Shown here: piece after piece, positions 1-8,349 of the stretch
Position numbering within the stretch: position 1 is the stretch's first letter
Layout: the number at the start of each line of letters is the position of its first letter
From: Monoplex corrugatus
Lineage: Eukaryota > Mollusca > Gastropoda > Littorinimorpha > Ranellidae
Length of the DNA: 64,000 nt
Direction: 5' to 3'
Assembly: GCA_030674185.1 (NCBI GenBank)
Contig: CM060312.1
Coordinates: 73,709,237-73,773,236, forward strand
Position numbers and translations under genes: made by a program
Notes under the pieces: generated by a model
Seen by the model: only the letters and a program-made list of their open reading frames with translations
What the model was told of the DNA's origin: nothing
The model's database searches: none

Positions 1-2747
1 ACTATGTCACCAAGACGTTCAGAAGAAACTTCATCTTCGAGGTGGAAAACTACGGCACGCCTGCCATTTACATTGGGCGAGACGGATATGGCCATAGGAG
101 CGGTCTCTGCGCTGTGCCTGTTAGTCACCTACAGAACTATGTGGTGGGTTCAACATGGCTCAAGCATACAAGACAGTACGCTGCCTGGAGACCCAAAGCA
201 ATCAGCATTGTGTTCAGCAACGGACAGAGCTTCGAAAGCAAGGCCATCAGCGCAAACGGTACGATGATACCAGCACTGGTTCCAAACAGCCAGATCTATA
301 TGAGGATTCACAAAGATAACATTCAAAGATTCAGTAACCCTGAAAATTTTGTTAAGTTCTGGGACCTGGAAGTAGACAGCAACGAGGACGAGTGGATCAC
401 AGCAAGACAGGAACTGAACACAGAAACGGTAAGACTACCAGAGATTAGCTGGGGAGCAAATGCTGACGTCAGACACGGCTACACAGACAGAAACAACCTA
501 CCATCAGTGGTATACAGACCAGGACAGGGAAATCCGTTCAACTTCAAGTGGAACAGATCATCTGCTGATGATAACAACTGGATGCTACTGTCCTATCCAG
601 AATGGATGCTAAGAAACCAGTACCAAGACGAGTACCACCAGCTAGGGGAGATAACTATGCACGACCAGCTGATGGGAGCGTACGGCAGAAGAAGTGCGTA
701 TCAGATGGTAACACCAAGATGGTTGCACATGGAAACCAACTGGCCCTACTGGCAGCCAAACAAAAACCACATAGACAGAACATGGACAGTGAGCAGACAT
801 GAAAAAACGGTGGGTGAAAGCAGAGGATACTATCCCATACAGACACAAGTTTGTAGTGGATTTTCTAACCCAATCCCAAACCTCCTACTGTACATTCCCA
901 ACACGTATGACGACCAGAACAACCTGTTGCATCACAAGATTCGATTTGAAGCAAGTTATACCATTACACTGGAGTTAATGGGAAGAACAGGCTGGGAAAC
1001 AGATCAACCGTTAGATGGAGTCATGACAAACTACCTGGTAAACGGGGACCCAACATCAGAGAACCAGAGTGACTGGAACGATGCCTACATAGGAACAGGC
1101 GGGAAAGTACAAAGCATCAAAGATGTCATTGAACTCACAAAACTGATGACAAAAGTAGAGTACGTCAAAGCATTCAGTGACACAATGATGAGTGAAACAG
1201 ACAACAAAAAAGAAAGAGACAGACTTAATCAACAAAGAAGCAAACCTATGAAAAGAAAAGACATAGAAACACACAGAATACCAACAGAAGGAGGAAAAAG
1301 AGCAAAAACAATGCCAACAAATGCAGAGGACATAGAGCCAAGACCTGAAAATATGGCAGAACAGGTAACAGCAACAGATGATAATGAAAGACTGAAAGAA
1401 AACTACAGTGCAGACAGACCAGACATAGACTGGGGCAACACGTCAACGTATGCATTCCTGACAACAAGATTCGGAAACATGGCACTCACAGGAATAAGAT
1501 TCCTAACACAGCTGAAAACACCAAGTTCCTTCACGTACAAAACATGGTATGAAGATAAAAACTTCAAGACCTACAACGGACTAAAAAATCCAGAGTTCCC
1601 GTTTACAATAGACACATATGATGTGGACATGGATATGGGAACCAACATTCTCACAGCCACACAAGCATTCCTGGGAGACATAGTCTTCGACTTCAGTCAA
1701 ACACAGTCCAGTCAACACACAAGAAGAAACACAAAAGAAATGTACAAGTACGTACTGAAGGATGCAGTAAAGTCCTACATTAGACACTACAGAAAAAGAG
1801 GAACATCCTACAACTGGATCACAGGAGCAACAGAAGTGGGATTAGCCTACTTGTGGCCAAAACTTGTACAGTTTGTGCAAGCAGCAACAAAGACACTGAA
1901 TGCAGCAGAAAAAACAGAAGCACAAAGCAAGTTCAGCTTTCCAAAAGACAATGTCAAACTGGAAAACATCCTCAGAAACTTCTGGGCCATTGTGTACAAC
2001 GTTGGAATGGACAAAAACCCCAGTGATGCAGAAAGTATTACAGACTTGGAACCAGCAGGCACACTGTTTGGAGAAGCAAGCATGAAAGCCACAAGATGGT
2101 TACTCAACCAAGGCACCAAATTCAATTTGCCCTTTGGAATGAAATCAAATCATGTGAGAAAAAGAAGGGACATTACCTATGTGGAACCAACACAAGTCAC
2201 AGTGCAAGAATGCTACCTATGGATCTATCTCACACAAGCGGGATACACCATACAGTGGCCACAAGCAGAAGCCAACGTCTTCCCCATACTTCAACAACTG
2301 CAAATGATGTACAACGAACAAGGAGAAAACATCCTGCACGCTCTGAAACAAAAAGAAGTGTACTCACATGCCAACAAAGATTGGGAACAAAGCAGTCACC
2401 ACAAGTACATCACAGACTACATGTGGATAGCAGATTCCACCATGCAAACAGCAAGTCTCACCTACGGATTTCCAGATCAACTCACAGTACCAGAATTCTG
2501 GGACAACGTACCTACAGAACTCAAAGCAAAACTCAAAACCATGGCTACCAAAAACCAACTCATCCCATCAGAATGCACCAAAAACTGGGACGACATCGGC
2601 AAATGCACCAACTTCAAAATGTACTCCATGGTCCTCAAACCAGACAAAGCTGACATCGAAAACGTCAACCCAAGCATCGACGTCGAACTGCCGGCAAAAC
2701 TGTACCTGCACCCCAAAAAAGGATACCCCCTTACAATCAATGTCTAA
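1..2747 (+). CDS. Parvovirus-like capsid protein VP, copy A (5-prime end beyond window)
   Basis: The reading frame is open from the left edge (first full codon at base 3) to TAA at 2745-2747, giving 914 visible residues; the VP copy starting at 10160 shows that about 17 residues are missing at the left. The first 330 residues look like a parvoviral jelly-roll capsid region by position and composition. A charged, probably disordered insert rich in K and R lies near residues 415-455, followed by a further 470 residues. I see no phospholipase A2 motif, which fits Hamaparvovirinae. Length is near that of hepandensovirus VP (about 820 residues, from memory), somewhat longer. No stop or frameshift is present. 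It shares about 98 percent of residues with copy C over the N-terminal third while many third codon positions differ, so it was under purifying selection. Capsid identity rests on gene order next to NS1 plus resemblance, not on a search. Confidence 0.85.
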   Translation, partial: YVTKTFRRNFIFEVENYGTPAIYIGRDGYGHRSGLCAVPVSHLQNYVVGSTWLKHTRQYAAWRPKAISIVFSNGQSFESKAISANGTMIPALVPNSQIYMRIHKDNIQRFSNPENFVKFWDLEVDSNEDEWITARQELNTETVRLPEISWGANADVRHGYTDRNNLPSVVYRPGQGNPFNFKWNRSSADDNNWMLLSYPEWMLRNQYQDEYHQLGEITMHDQLMGAYGRRSAYQMVTPRWLHMETNWPYWQPNKNHIDRTWTVSRHEKTVGESRGYYPIQTQVCSGFSNPIPNLLLYIPNTYDDQNNLLHHKIRFEASYTITLELMGRTGWETDQPLDGVMTNYLVNGDPTSENQSDWNDAYIGTGGKVQSIKDVIELTKLMTKVEYVKAFSDTMMSETDNKKERDRLNQQRSKPMKRKDIETHRIPTEGGKRAKTMPTNAEDIEPRPENMAEQVTATDDNERLKENYSADRPDIDWGNTSTYAFLTTRFGNMALTGIRFLTQLKTPSSFTYKTWYEDKNFKTYNGLKNPEFPFTIDTYDVDMDMGTNILTATQAFLGDIVFDFSQTQSSQHTRRNTKEMYKYVLKDAVKSYIRHYRKRGTSYNWITGATEVGLAYLWPKLVQFVQAATKTLNAAEKTEAQSKFSFPKDNVKLENILRNFWAIVYNVGMDKNPSDAESITDLEPAGTLFGEASMKATRWLLNQGTKFNLPFGMKSNHVRKRRDITYVEPTQVTVQECYLWIYLTQAGYTIQWPQAEANVFPILQQLQMMYNEQGENILHALKQKEVYSHANKDWEQSSHHKYITDYMWIADSTMQTASLTYGFPDQLTVPEFWDNVPTELKAKLKTMATKNQLIPSECTKNWDDIGKCTNFKMYSMVLKPDKADIENVNPSIDVELPAKLYLHPKKGYPLTINV

Positions 2748-2758
2748 AATATTGGAAC

Positions 2759-2764
2759 AATAAA
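2759..2764 (+). terminator. Polyadenylation signal AATAAA of VP copy A
   Basis: A canonical AATAAA begins 12 bases after the VP stop codon. Viral-looking sequence runs on to about 2832, where it joins a host-like repeat. Confidence 0.7.
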
Positions 2765-2832
2765 GCATTTTTCAAACAAAACAAGTTTTAATGAGTGATG
2801 ATATGAAAAATGTGGTATGTTGTTGTTTACCC

Positions 2833-3495
2833 CAGACCACACACAGGTTGATTGCCCCAAAACCGAATGCGACACTCCTACAGCCACATCAACCCATTCT
2901 CTTTCATGTGGCAACATTATCCACCCACCCCTCTGCAGGCTCACAGACATTATCCACCCACCCCTCTGCAGGCTCACGGACCACCGCCTGGAGAAGGAAG
3001 CGTGCCATGGAAGAAGATCCTCAGCATATTGTCAAGCCGAGGAAAGTGACGTCTTGTGGACTCTGCAAGCAAGAACGTGGCAGTGGTCACCGGCAGTACT
3101 ATGGACAGTGGTGGTGCCCTGAAAAGTCATCCATGTCCTTCGAGGAGTGGATGCGAGCACAGAGGGCAGCCCGCTCCATCAAAAAGAAAGATGCCGGTGC
3201 CAGCGCAGCGACCACCAGAACCACAGACTGATCCTTGGACAGGGCCGCTTGACACTGTGAGGATTTTCCTTCATTGTCCTTCAGCCGGGCAATTCCCAAA
3301 AGTCCACAACAACCTGCATCAGCCTCACTGGATTGGACCCAACCACTGCAGTTCCAGGCACCAGCAACAACCACAGAGGGCAGCACCACCATCCAGCTCT
3401 GGAAAGGGCTCCAAACCAAAGCAGACATCTATTTCGTTTTTCTTTTCAAAATAGGGCGAGTGTCTTTGTATACTAATGTTTGCATGTGATCTATG
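2833..3495 (+). repeat. Direct duplication, copy 1 of the zinc-motif terminal exon
   Basis: This stretch is almost identical to 4266-4934 (I count three substitutions in about 660 bases) and includes an open frame to a stop at 3229-3231. The frame holds a twice-repeated THPSAGS motif, a basic patch and a putative zinc-binding module: C-x2-C, then GHRQYYG, then a further Cys in WWCPE. Sequence before base 2833 is viral 3-prime flank, so the exon is cut at its left. Diverged copies lie at 20881-21430 and, on the minus strand, at 42745-43697. Confidence 0.85.
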
Positions 3496-3928
3496 GATGA
3501 AACTGTAAAAAAACCCATATTTTTTATACCCTCTAAATGTTTGAACTTTTTGCCCAAAATGCACCAGATTTTAATGTCTGAAAATTTTTTCCCCCCAGAC
3601 CGCCTTAGATTTTTTTGGTTTCCTCTTTTTCCAATTCCCACCCCTGATATATATATATATATATATAAACATTGAACATACACATGTACACACACAGGTC
3701 TTATTCAGTGCCTGTTTATGGATCGGTTGGGTTTTCGTTTCATATCATTTGAAATGTACGAGTGTTTACAGTCATAAATGAATTAGCTACTGCTCATACA
3801 ATAGGACACAGCTTGTGCTTTTTTAACGGGACAAGGTTTTCTGCTTGTTGAACATGACAGTACTTTTTTGATGTTAAGTCTGTTTCCATTCCTAATGTCT
3901 TTTCTTCTTCTTTTGTCTGCCACATTAG
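3496..3928 (+). other. Non-coding spacer with (TA)n tract and intron-like end
   Basis: No coding region seen. It contains a short (TA)n run at about 3647-3667 and ends in a pyrimidine-rich tract and an ATTAG acceptor-like site at 3924-3928. The part from about 3650 matches 20550-20880, so it belongs to the same repeat family as the following exon. Confidence 0.6.
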
Positions 3929-4667
3929 GCACGACAGACGCACCAGACAACAGGAGGAGAAAGTCCTGGAGATGGGCATCCCCTTGCAACCCCCCCAGAG
4001 CACAACAACGTGTCCGCCAGCCAGCCAGGCCCCCAGAACCTTACAGATGAGCAGTGCTCGCAAGATCACTGTTCATCTTCCTGAGAACAGTGCGGGCCAG
4101 GCCAATTTTAAACGGCTGCAGGCACCCTCACAACTGCCATCGGTGCCGCCGCAGGTTGTCCAAACGTCATCTGGACAACCTGTCGTGATTGTGCCACGGT
4201 TGCAGGGTTGGCCATGTCCAGCCATCTTCAGGCTGAGCCCTGTTGATTCTGGTGCGGCTCACCCACCCCAGACCACACACAGGTTGATTGCCCCAAAACC
4301 GAATGCGACACTCCTACAGCCACATCAACCCATTCCCTTTCATGTGGCAACATTATCCACCCACCCCTCTGCAGGCTCACAGACATTATCCACCCACCCC
4401 TCTGCAGGCTCATGGACCACCGCCTGGAGAAGGAAGCGTGCCATGGAAGAAGATCCTCAGCATATTGTCAAGCCGAGGAAAGTGACGTCTTGTGGACTCT
4501 GCAAGCAAGAACGTGGCAGTGGTCACCGGCAGTACTATGGACAGTGGTGGTGCCCTGAAAAGTCATCCATGTCCTTCGAGGAGTGGATGCGAGCACAGAG
4601 GGCAGCCCGCTCCATCAAAAAGAAAGATGCCGGTGCCAGCGCAGCGACCACCAGAACCACAGACTGA
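3929..4667 (+). pseudogene. Terminal exon of a repeat-family gene with CxxC zinc-like motif
   Basis: An open frame of 245 codons runs from the acceptor-like site at 3927-3928 to TGA at 4665-4667. It is proline, serine and threonine rich, then basic (WRRKRAMEEDP), then carries C-x2-C-x5-10-GHRQYYGQWWCPE and a lysine-rich end. The upstream exons are not present here, so it is a detached exon. In the copy at 20881 the same exon follows a set of exons that look like the multi-exon family described at 16997-19930, so I infer that it is the 3-prime exon of that family. The frame is undamaged, unlike the copies at 20881 and 42745. Function is unknown. Confidence 0.6.
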
Positions 4668-4934
4668 TCCTTGGACAGGGCCGCTTGACACTGTGAGGAT
4701 TTTCCTTCATTGTCCTTCAGCCGGGCAATTCCCAAAAGTCCACAACAACCTGCATCAGCCTCACTGGATTGGACCCAACCACTGCAGTTCCAGGCACCAG
4801 CAACAACCACAGAGGGCAGCACCACCATCCAGCTCTGGAAAGGGCTCCAAACCAAAGCAGACATCTATTTCGTTTTTCTTTTCAAAATAGGGTGAGTGTC
4901 TTTGTATACTAATGTTTGCATGTGATCTATGGAT
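4266..4934 (+). repeat. Direct duplication, copy 2 of the zinc-motif terminal exon
   Basis: Second copy of the 660-base direct repeat seen at 2833-3495. Its right end at about 4936 joins parvovirus-like sequence, while copy 1 continues into other host sequence at that point. The two copies therefore bracket a 770-base host segment and each abuts viral sequence on its outer side. Confidence 0.85.
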
Positions 4935-4936
4935 GA

Positions 4937-5143
4937 TCAATCGGAGCCCCAGCTCCGCGAAGCGAGTGCGTTAAAGGGGCGTAGATGATCGGACTACGTG
5001 TCTAAACATGTTTTCAGTATTTGCATACTATGACATCATATCCGGTAACGCTGTGACGTCATATCCGTTTAAAACTGTATATATACAACACACATCGAAC
5101 CAAAATTCATTCTCACTTCCGAGACAAGCGGCTTAGACAAAAG
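4937..5143 (+). promoter_or_regulatory. Left end and NS1 promoter of viral copy B
   Basis: Begins with a GC-rich inverted repeat (CGGAGC, loop CCCA, GCTCCG at about 4943-4958) and a small CGC-GAA-GCG hairpin. The motif GCGTTAAAGGGGCGTA at 4968-4983 recurs with two changes at 5211-5226. Two CRE-like sites in direct repeat, TGACATCA at 5031 and TGACGTCA at 5054, are each followed by TATCCG. A TATATATA box at 5078-5085 lies 66 bases before the NS1 start codon. The same layout is at 12915-13084. Confidence 0.7.
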
Positions 5144-5227
5144 ATGGCACAAAGTAGAATGGATGACACAAACCAATTCGTGCAGTACCATAGGACAACA
5201 GTCCTAGACTGCGATAAAAGGGCGTAA
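5144..5227 (+). pseudogene. NS1 stub, viral copy B
   Basis: The ATG at 5144 opens a frame whose first 22 codons match the N-terminus of NS1 at 8350 and 13085 (begins MAQSR). The match stops at about 5210 and the frame ends six codons later at TAA 5225-5227. All nuclease and helicase motifs are absent. The break lies at the motif where the coiled-coil module begins, so the stub looks like a deletion or recombination product and not gradual decay. Confidence 0.8.
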
Positions 5228-5857
5228 GCTACTTGGTGATCGAGCTTCTTCTTCAAGAAGAAAGTTTTAACTTAGATTATGTATGATACTTTTAAGCGCT
5301 AAATTACATGTCTGTTTTTTCCCAAGCTTTAATAACTTTCATGGGCTTATCGCCTCATTCCACTTTCAAAGCTAAAAAAACTTTGACATGTTTAATTAGC
5401 ACTTAAGGTTATAATACTAGTAGAAAGATTAAAAATAGATTTATAAGTTATAAATAGACACCGGAAGTGACGTCATAGATAAGACCAAAAACACATCACA
5501 TATAAAGGGAAGTAACTCCAATAGACTACACACACTTAGACCAAAATAAACGTTTTTTCTAGTAGAAGTATTAGAAAAGAACTAGTCACCTTAAAGTAAC
5601 TTGTTAAACCAAGTTTCAGACCATAGATAATAAAAGGGGGATTATCTTGATGGCATTGTTAAAGGCGTTGAGAACGTTAAAGACCGTTGAGAGGTGACCG
5701 ATAGGGGGAGCAGTGTGTGTTATAGTAAACCGATAGGGGGCACTGTATGTCATACTAAAACTATATATACCAAGCAGTCACACAGTAGAAGCACTACAAT
5801 TTGTAGACACTTAGCAACTCATAGACACAGAGAATAGATTTAAAAGCAAAAGAAAAC
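5228..5857 (+). promoter_or_regulatory. Leader and promoter of the coiled-coil gene, copy B
   Basis: Homologous to 14094-15063, though diverged. It opens with a hairpin (TTCTTC, loop TTCAA, GAAGAA near 5250-5270); copy D has a different sequence at this place that also folds, with stem TTTCTTT/AAAGAAA. A CRE-like TGACGTCA at 5468-5475 and a TATAAA at 5501-5506 form one candidate promoter. A TATATATA at 5762-5769 forms a second, 96 bases before the ATG. A near 32-base tandem pair starting ACCGATAGGGGG lies at 5697 and 5729, just before the second TATA. Confidence 0.6.
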
Positions 5858-6292
5858 ATGGAGCAAGTACTGGTCATGTTAGAGCTACAGCAGGAAACGA
5901 TGTCTGAGTTGCAAAGACAAATCCAAAGACAGAAAGATGTTTTAAAAGACATACTAGCAGAGACAGTGAAGCAGGTAGTTAAAGACCATAAAAGATTCAA
6001 CTACAGTACCATGAAGATGACAAGAGAGGGCTACTTGGAACAACAAAGAGACCAAGTTAGACAGAGTGAATGTAGAAGAAGAATAATAAGTGAGGTCTTC
6101 AGGCAAAGACAGAGAATTAATGAAATGCTGACTCACTTAGTGAAACAGAAGAAGAACTTGGAAGAGGTAGAGAAGCAGATGTATAGACAGATACACAGAG
6201 TGTATGAAAAGAACCGACTGTGGTCACAACTGAAAAGGAATCAGGAGCAGTTAGACAGAAGAATGAGCACTGAGAAAACACAGTCAGAATAA
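5858..6292 (+). CDS. Small coiled-coil protein of the parvovirus-like element, copy B
   Basis: Encodes 144 residues, rich in Q, K, R and E with few glycines or prolines, predicted by eye to be almost wholly helical with coiled-coil heptads (long runs such as QRQIQRQKDVLKDIL and VKQKKNLEEVEKQ). There is no signal peptide or membrane segment. A diverged second copy at 15064 shares about 85 percent of residues; one difference is a whole-codon insertion (RFNY versus RFFNY) and many base changes are silent, which supports real coding. It lies between an NS1 stub and the NS2-like gene, on the same strand, with its own promoter-like leader. I know of no parvovirus protein of this kind. It might be a scaffold, a DNA-binding accessory or a regulator; this is unknown. 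Confidence 0.75.
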   Translation: MEQVLVMLELQQETMSELQRQIQRQKDVLKDILAETVKQVVKDHKRFNYSTMKMTREGYLEQQRDQVRQSECRRRIISEVFRQRQRINEMLTHLVKQKKNLEEVEKQMYRQIHRVYEKNRLWSQLKRNQEQLDRRMSTEKTQSE

Positions 6293-6562
6293 GGTAGCTA
6301 TTTTTAGCTACAACAGCAAACAACTATGGCTGCCATGATAATAATAACTTATTTTACTACAGTGTAGCAACAAAAAAGTGCAACAATGTTATACATAGTT
6401 TTGTAAAACAAAGTTTCAACAGAGCTATAAATAGAAGAACCAGTTTAAACTTGTTTTCTGCTGATAAAGTGTAAATGTGAAGATAGAGGATGGTATATAA
6501 GAGCCAACACAGAGTGACAACTAAGACATTCTAAACTTTGTCATCCAAGCGTTACAACTACT
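6293..6562 (+). promoter_or_regulatory. Spacer and promoter of the NS2-like gene
   Basis: A conserved block (GCAACAATGTT..., TTTCAACAGAG, TATAAATAGAAGAACC) is shared with 15600-15690. TATATAA at 6494-6500 lies 69 bases before the NS2 ATG, the same spacing as in the NS1 promoters (66 and 67 bases). This places the start codon with good support. Confidence 0.65.
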
Positions 6563-7807
6563 ATGGCACAAAACTACACTTCAGATATGGAGACTGGTAG
6601 TAGTAATAGTAGTAGTAGTACTTTTCCAGCACAGTATGTTCAGTACCACAGGATAACAGTGTTAGGCATAGAAGGACCACAGCCAGACAGGGAAATAGTA
6701 AAGGGTTTCTTAAGAGAAGCCAAAGTAGCAGTGAAAGGCAGGTACATTGCAGTGTTAAAGCTGGGAAATCACAAAGATCAGTACCAATTGCACATCGGTT
6801 GCACCACTTGCAAAAATCCTGGCAATTGGACTAGGGACTACAATAAACATGTGATGAGATACTGGGGAGATGAAGCTTACAGTCATGGTACTCAGCAACT
6901 CAAAAGTACATGGAAGGCCTACTTTGCCTACTTAAAAAGTCAAGACTACTTGCTGATGCACACAGATGACCAAGGTTTCCAGACTATGTGGAATAACACC
7001 ACACAGGAGGATGTAGAGTTAGCTCAGAAAGTAAGGAAAGAAAGGTACCAGGCAAAGCTCAACTCCAACAACTTGTACAAGTTATGTTTGCTGAATCAGG
7101 TTTGCAATGAAGAAGACTGGAAAAGAAACATAGATGTGGAAAGGAAACTCAAATGGATGAGTCTTCCAGGCTTTGACACTATGCTTTCTACAGTCACTAA
7201 ACTCATTCAGTTGGAGATGTTAGCTTCAGATCAGCAAAGACAGAAAATAAAAGCAGAGTATGACCACATGATCAGCCAAGCTACAGTCAAAGCAGAAGTT
7301 GGAGCAGCAGAGGCAAAGGATACTGGTAGTGATAGTGCTAGTGATAGTGAAAATGGTAGTGGTAGTAGTAGTAGTACTGTGCCAGAACAGTTAGTGATGC
7401 GTGAGGGGATGACAAAGTTACAAACAGAAGCAGACAATCATGGTGATGAAGACATGGACACAAGCACACAGTCATACAAGCCACTGTTTAAACTGCCACA
7501 GTATTCAGACTATCCTACCTACACACATCCACACTATACTCAGTTACCAGAACCTATGGACACACCAAATCTCCAGACAGAAAACGGGAACCAGAAGCTG
7601 GAAAAGAAGAAGAAGTCAGACAACCTGAAGCAGCCAAAGGCAAAGCAGCAGCAAAAGACAGACAACCCTTCTTCACCTCCTACTTCTACTTTCCAGGCCT
7701 ACACACCACTGGTCACCAGAATCACAACCAGGAAACGAGCTGGCACACAAACACTGCTGGAAAAAGATGGCCCTACAGTCAAGAAAAGTGAAAATGACAC
7801 GGAGTAA
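6563..7807 (+). CDS. NS2-like protein: NS1 N-terminal domain paralogue without helicase
   Basis: Encodes 414 residues. Residues 1 to about 235 align with the N-terminal domain of NS1 at 8350 (shared HIGCTTCKNPGNWTRD block, same MAQ start). The metal-binding HUH motif of NS1 is Q75-L-H77 here, and the YxxK motif is Y123-L-K-S126, so both catalytic signatures are altered and nicking activity is unlikely. The SF3 helicase is absent. Instead the C-terminal 180 residues hold a Ser/Asp/Gly-rich stretch (about 253-275) and a lysine-rich stretch (about 345-370). The frame is intact. Hepandensoviruses carry an NS2 of similar size upstream of NS1, from memory; whether that NS2 shares this origin I cannot say. 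Possible roles are DNA binding without cleavage, or control of NS1. Confidence 0.8.
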   Translation: MAQNYTSDMETGSSNSSSSTFPAQYVQYHRITVLGIEGPQPDREIVKGFLREAKVAVKGRYIAVLKLGNHKDQYQLHIGCTTCKNPGNWTRDYNKHVMRYWGDEAYSHGTQQLKSTWKAYFAYLKSQDYLLMHTDDQGFQTMWNNTTQEDVELAQKVRKERYQAKLNSNNLYKLCLLNQVCNEEDWKRNIDVERKLKWMSLPGFDTMLSTVTKLIQLEMLASDQQRQKIKAEYDHMISQATVKAEVGAAEAKDTGSDSASDSENGSGSSSSTVPEQLVMREGMTKLQTEADNHGDEDMDTSTQSYKPLFKLPQYSDYPTYTHPHYTQLPEPMDTPNLQTENGNQKLEKKKKSDNLKQPKAKQQQKTDNPSSPPTSTFQAYTPLVTRITTRKRAGTQTLLEKDGPTVKKSENDTE

Positions 7808-8349
7808 ATGAGTTGTTCTTGTTCTTGTTTTGTTTATGGTTCCAATATATTAAAGGCCTTATAAAGCCAATATTGGAAAAAAAAAAAAAAACTCTTCCAA
7901 AGTATGGTGACATCTCTCCTTGCATTGCAAAAAGTTCTTCTCTTATAGTATGGCTTACACTTAGCCATAAACACACTTCCTTCAATAAAAAGACATGGAA
8001 GCTTTTATGAGCGCTATCACTTGTAAGATGAGAAAAAAAGAAGACAGTCGTTTATTAAAAGGGAACACAACCCATTTATTTAAACACAACTTAACAGTTG
8101 TAACGTAGTCATGATATAAAAAAATGAAGTCCAACCAAGGGACACTACTCTAAAGGCAAACCAACAAAGGGAGATAATATATAGATAGTATAAAGGGGTA
8201 TATATGTGTATGTAGATAATCAGGGTATATATTTATATATTATTGATAGTTGATCATCAAGTATATATACCATGTACTCATTTATGTTGATAGTGTATAA
8301 GTATATTCTTTCTATATTTGATATCCAATCACAAGCGATTCGTTTCAAG
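7808..8349 (+). other. NS2-NS1 spacer with hairpin and polyadenylation signal
   Basis: Perfect 9-base inverted repeat TTCCAATAT / ATATTGGAA at 7840-7848 and 7870-7878 is followed by an A-run, which may mark an mRNA end or an old junction. AATAAA at 7984-7989 could serve NS2. From about 8170 the spacer is AT-rich with several TATATA tracts, the last at 8261-8268, which may drive NS1. It lacks the paired CRE-like sites seen before NS1 copies B and D. Confidence 0.5.

Noticed and set aside
2096..2653. 185-codon frame inside VP copy A
   Set aside because: It is a shadow of the A/C-rich VP codons; its composition (H, T, S, R rich) follows from the base bias, and the copy C equivalent differs.
2833..4934. 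LTR retrotransposon with 660-base direct terminal repeats
   Set aside because: The repeats do not begin TG or end CA, the interior has no retroviral gene, and diverged copies elsewhere show exon-like borders instead.
8272..8349. Upstream ATG extension of NS1
   Set aside because: The 26 extra codons are hydrophobic, AT-rich and not shared by the NS1 copies at 5144 and 13085, which all begin MAQ.
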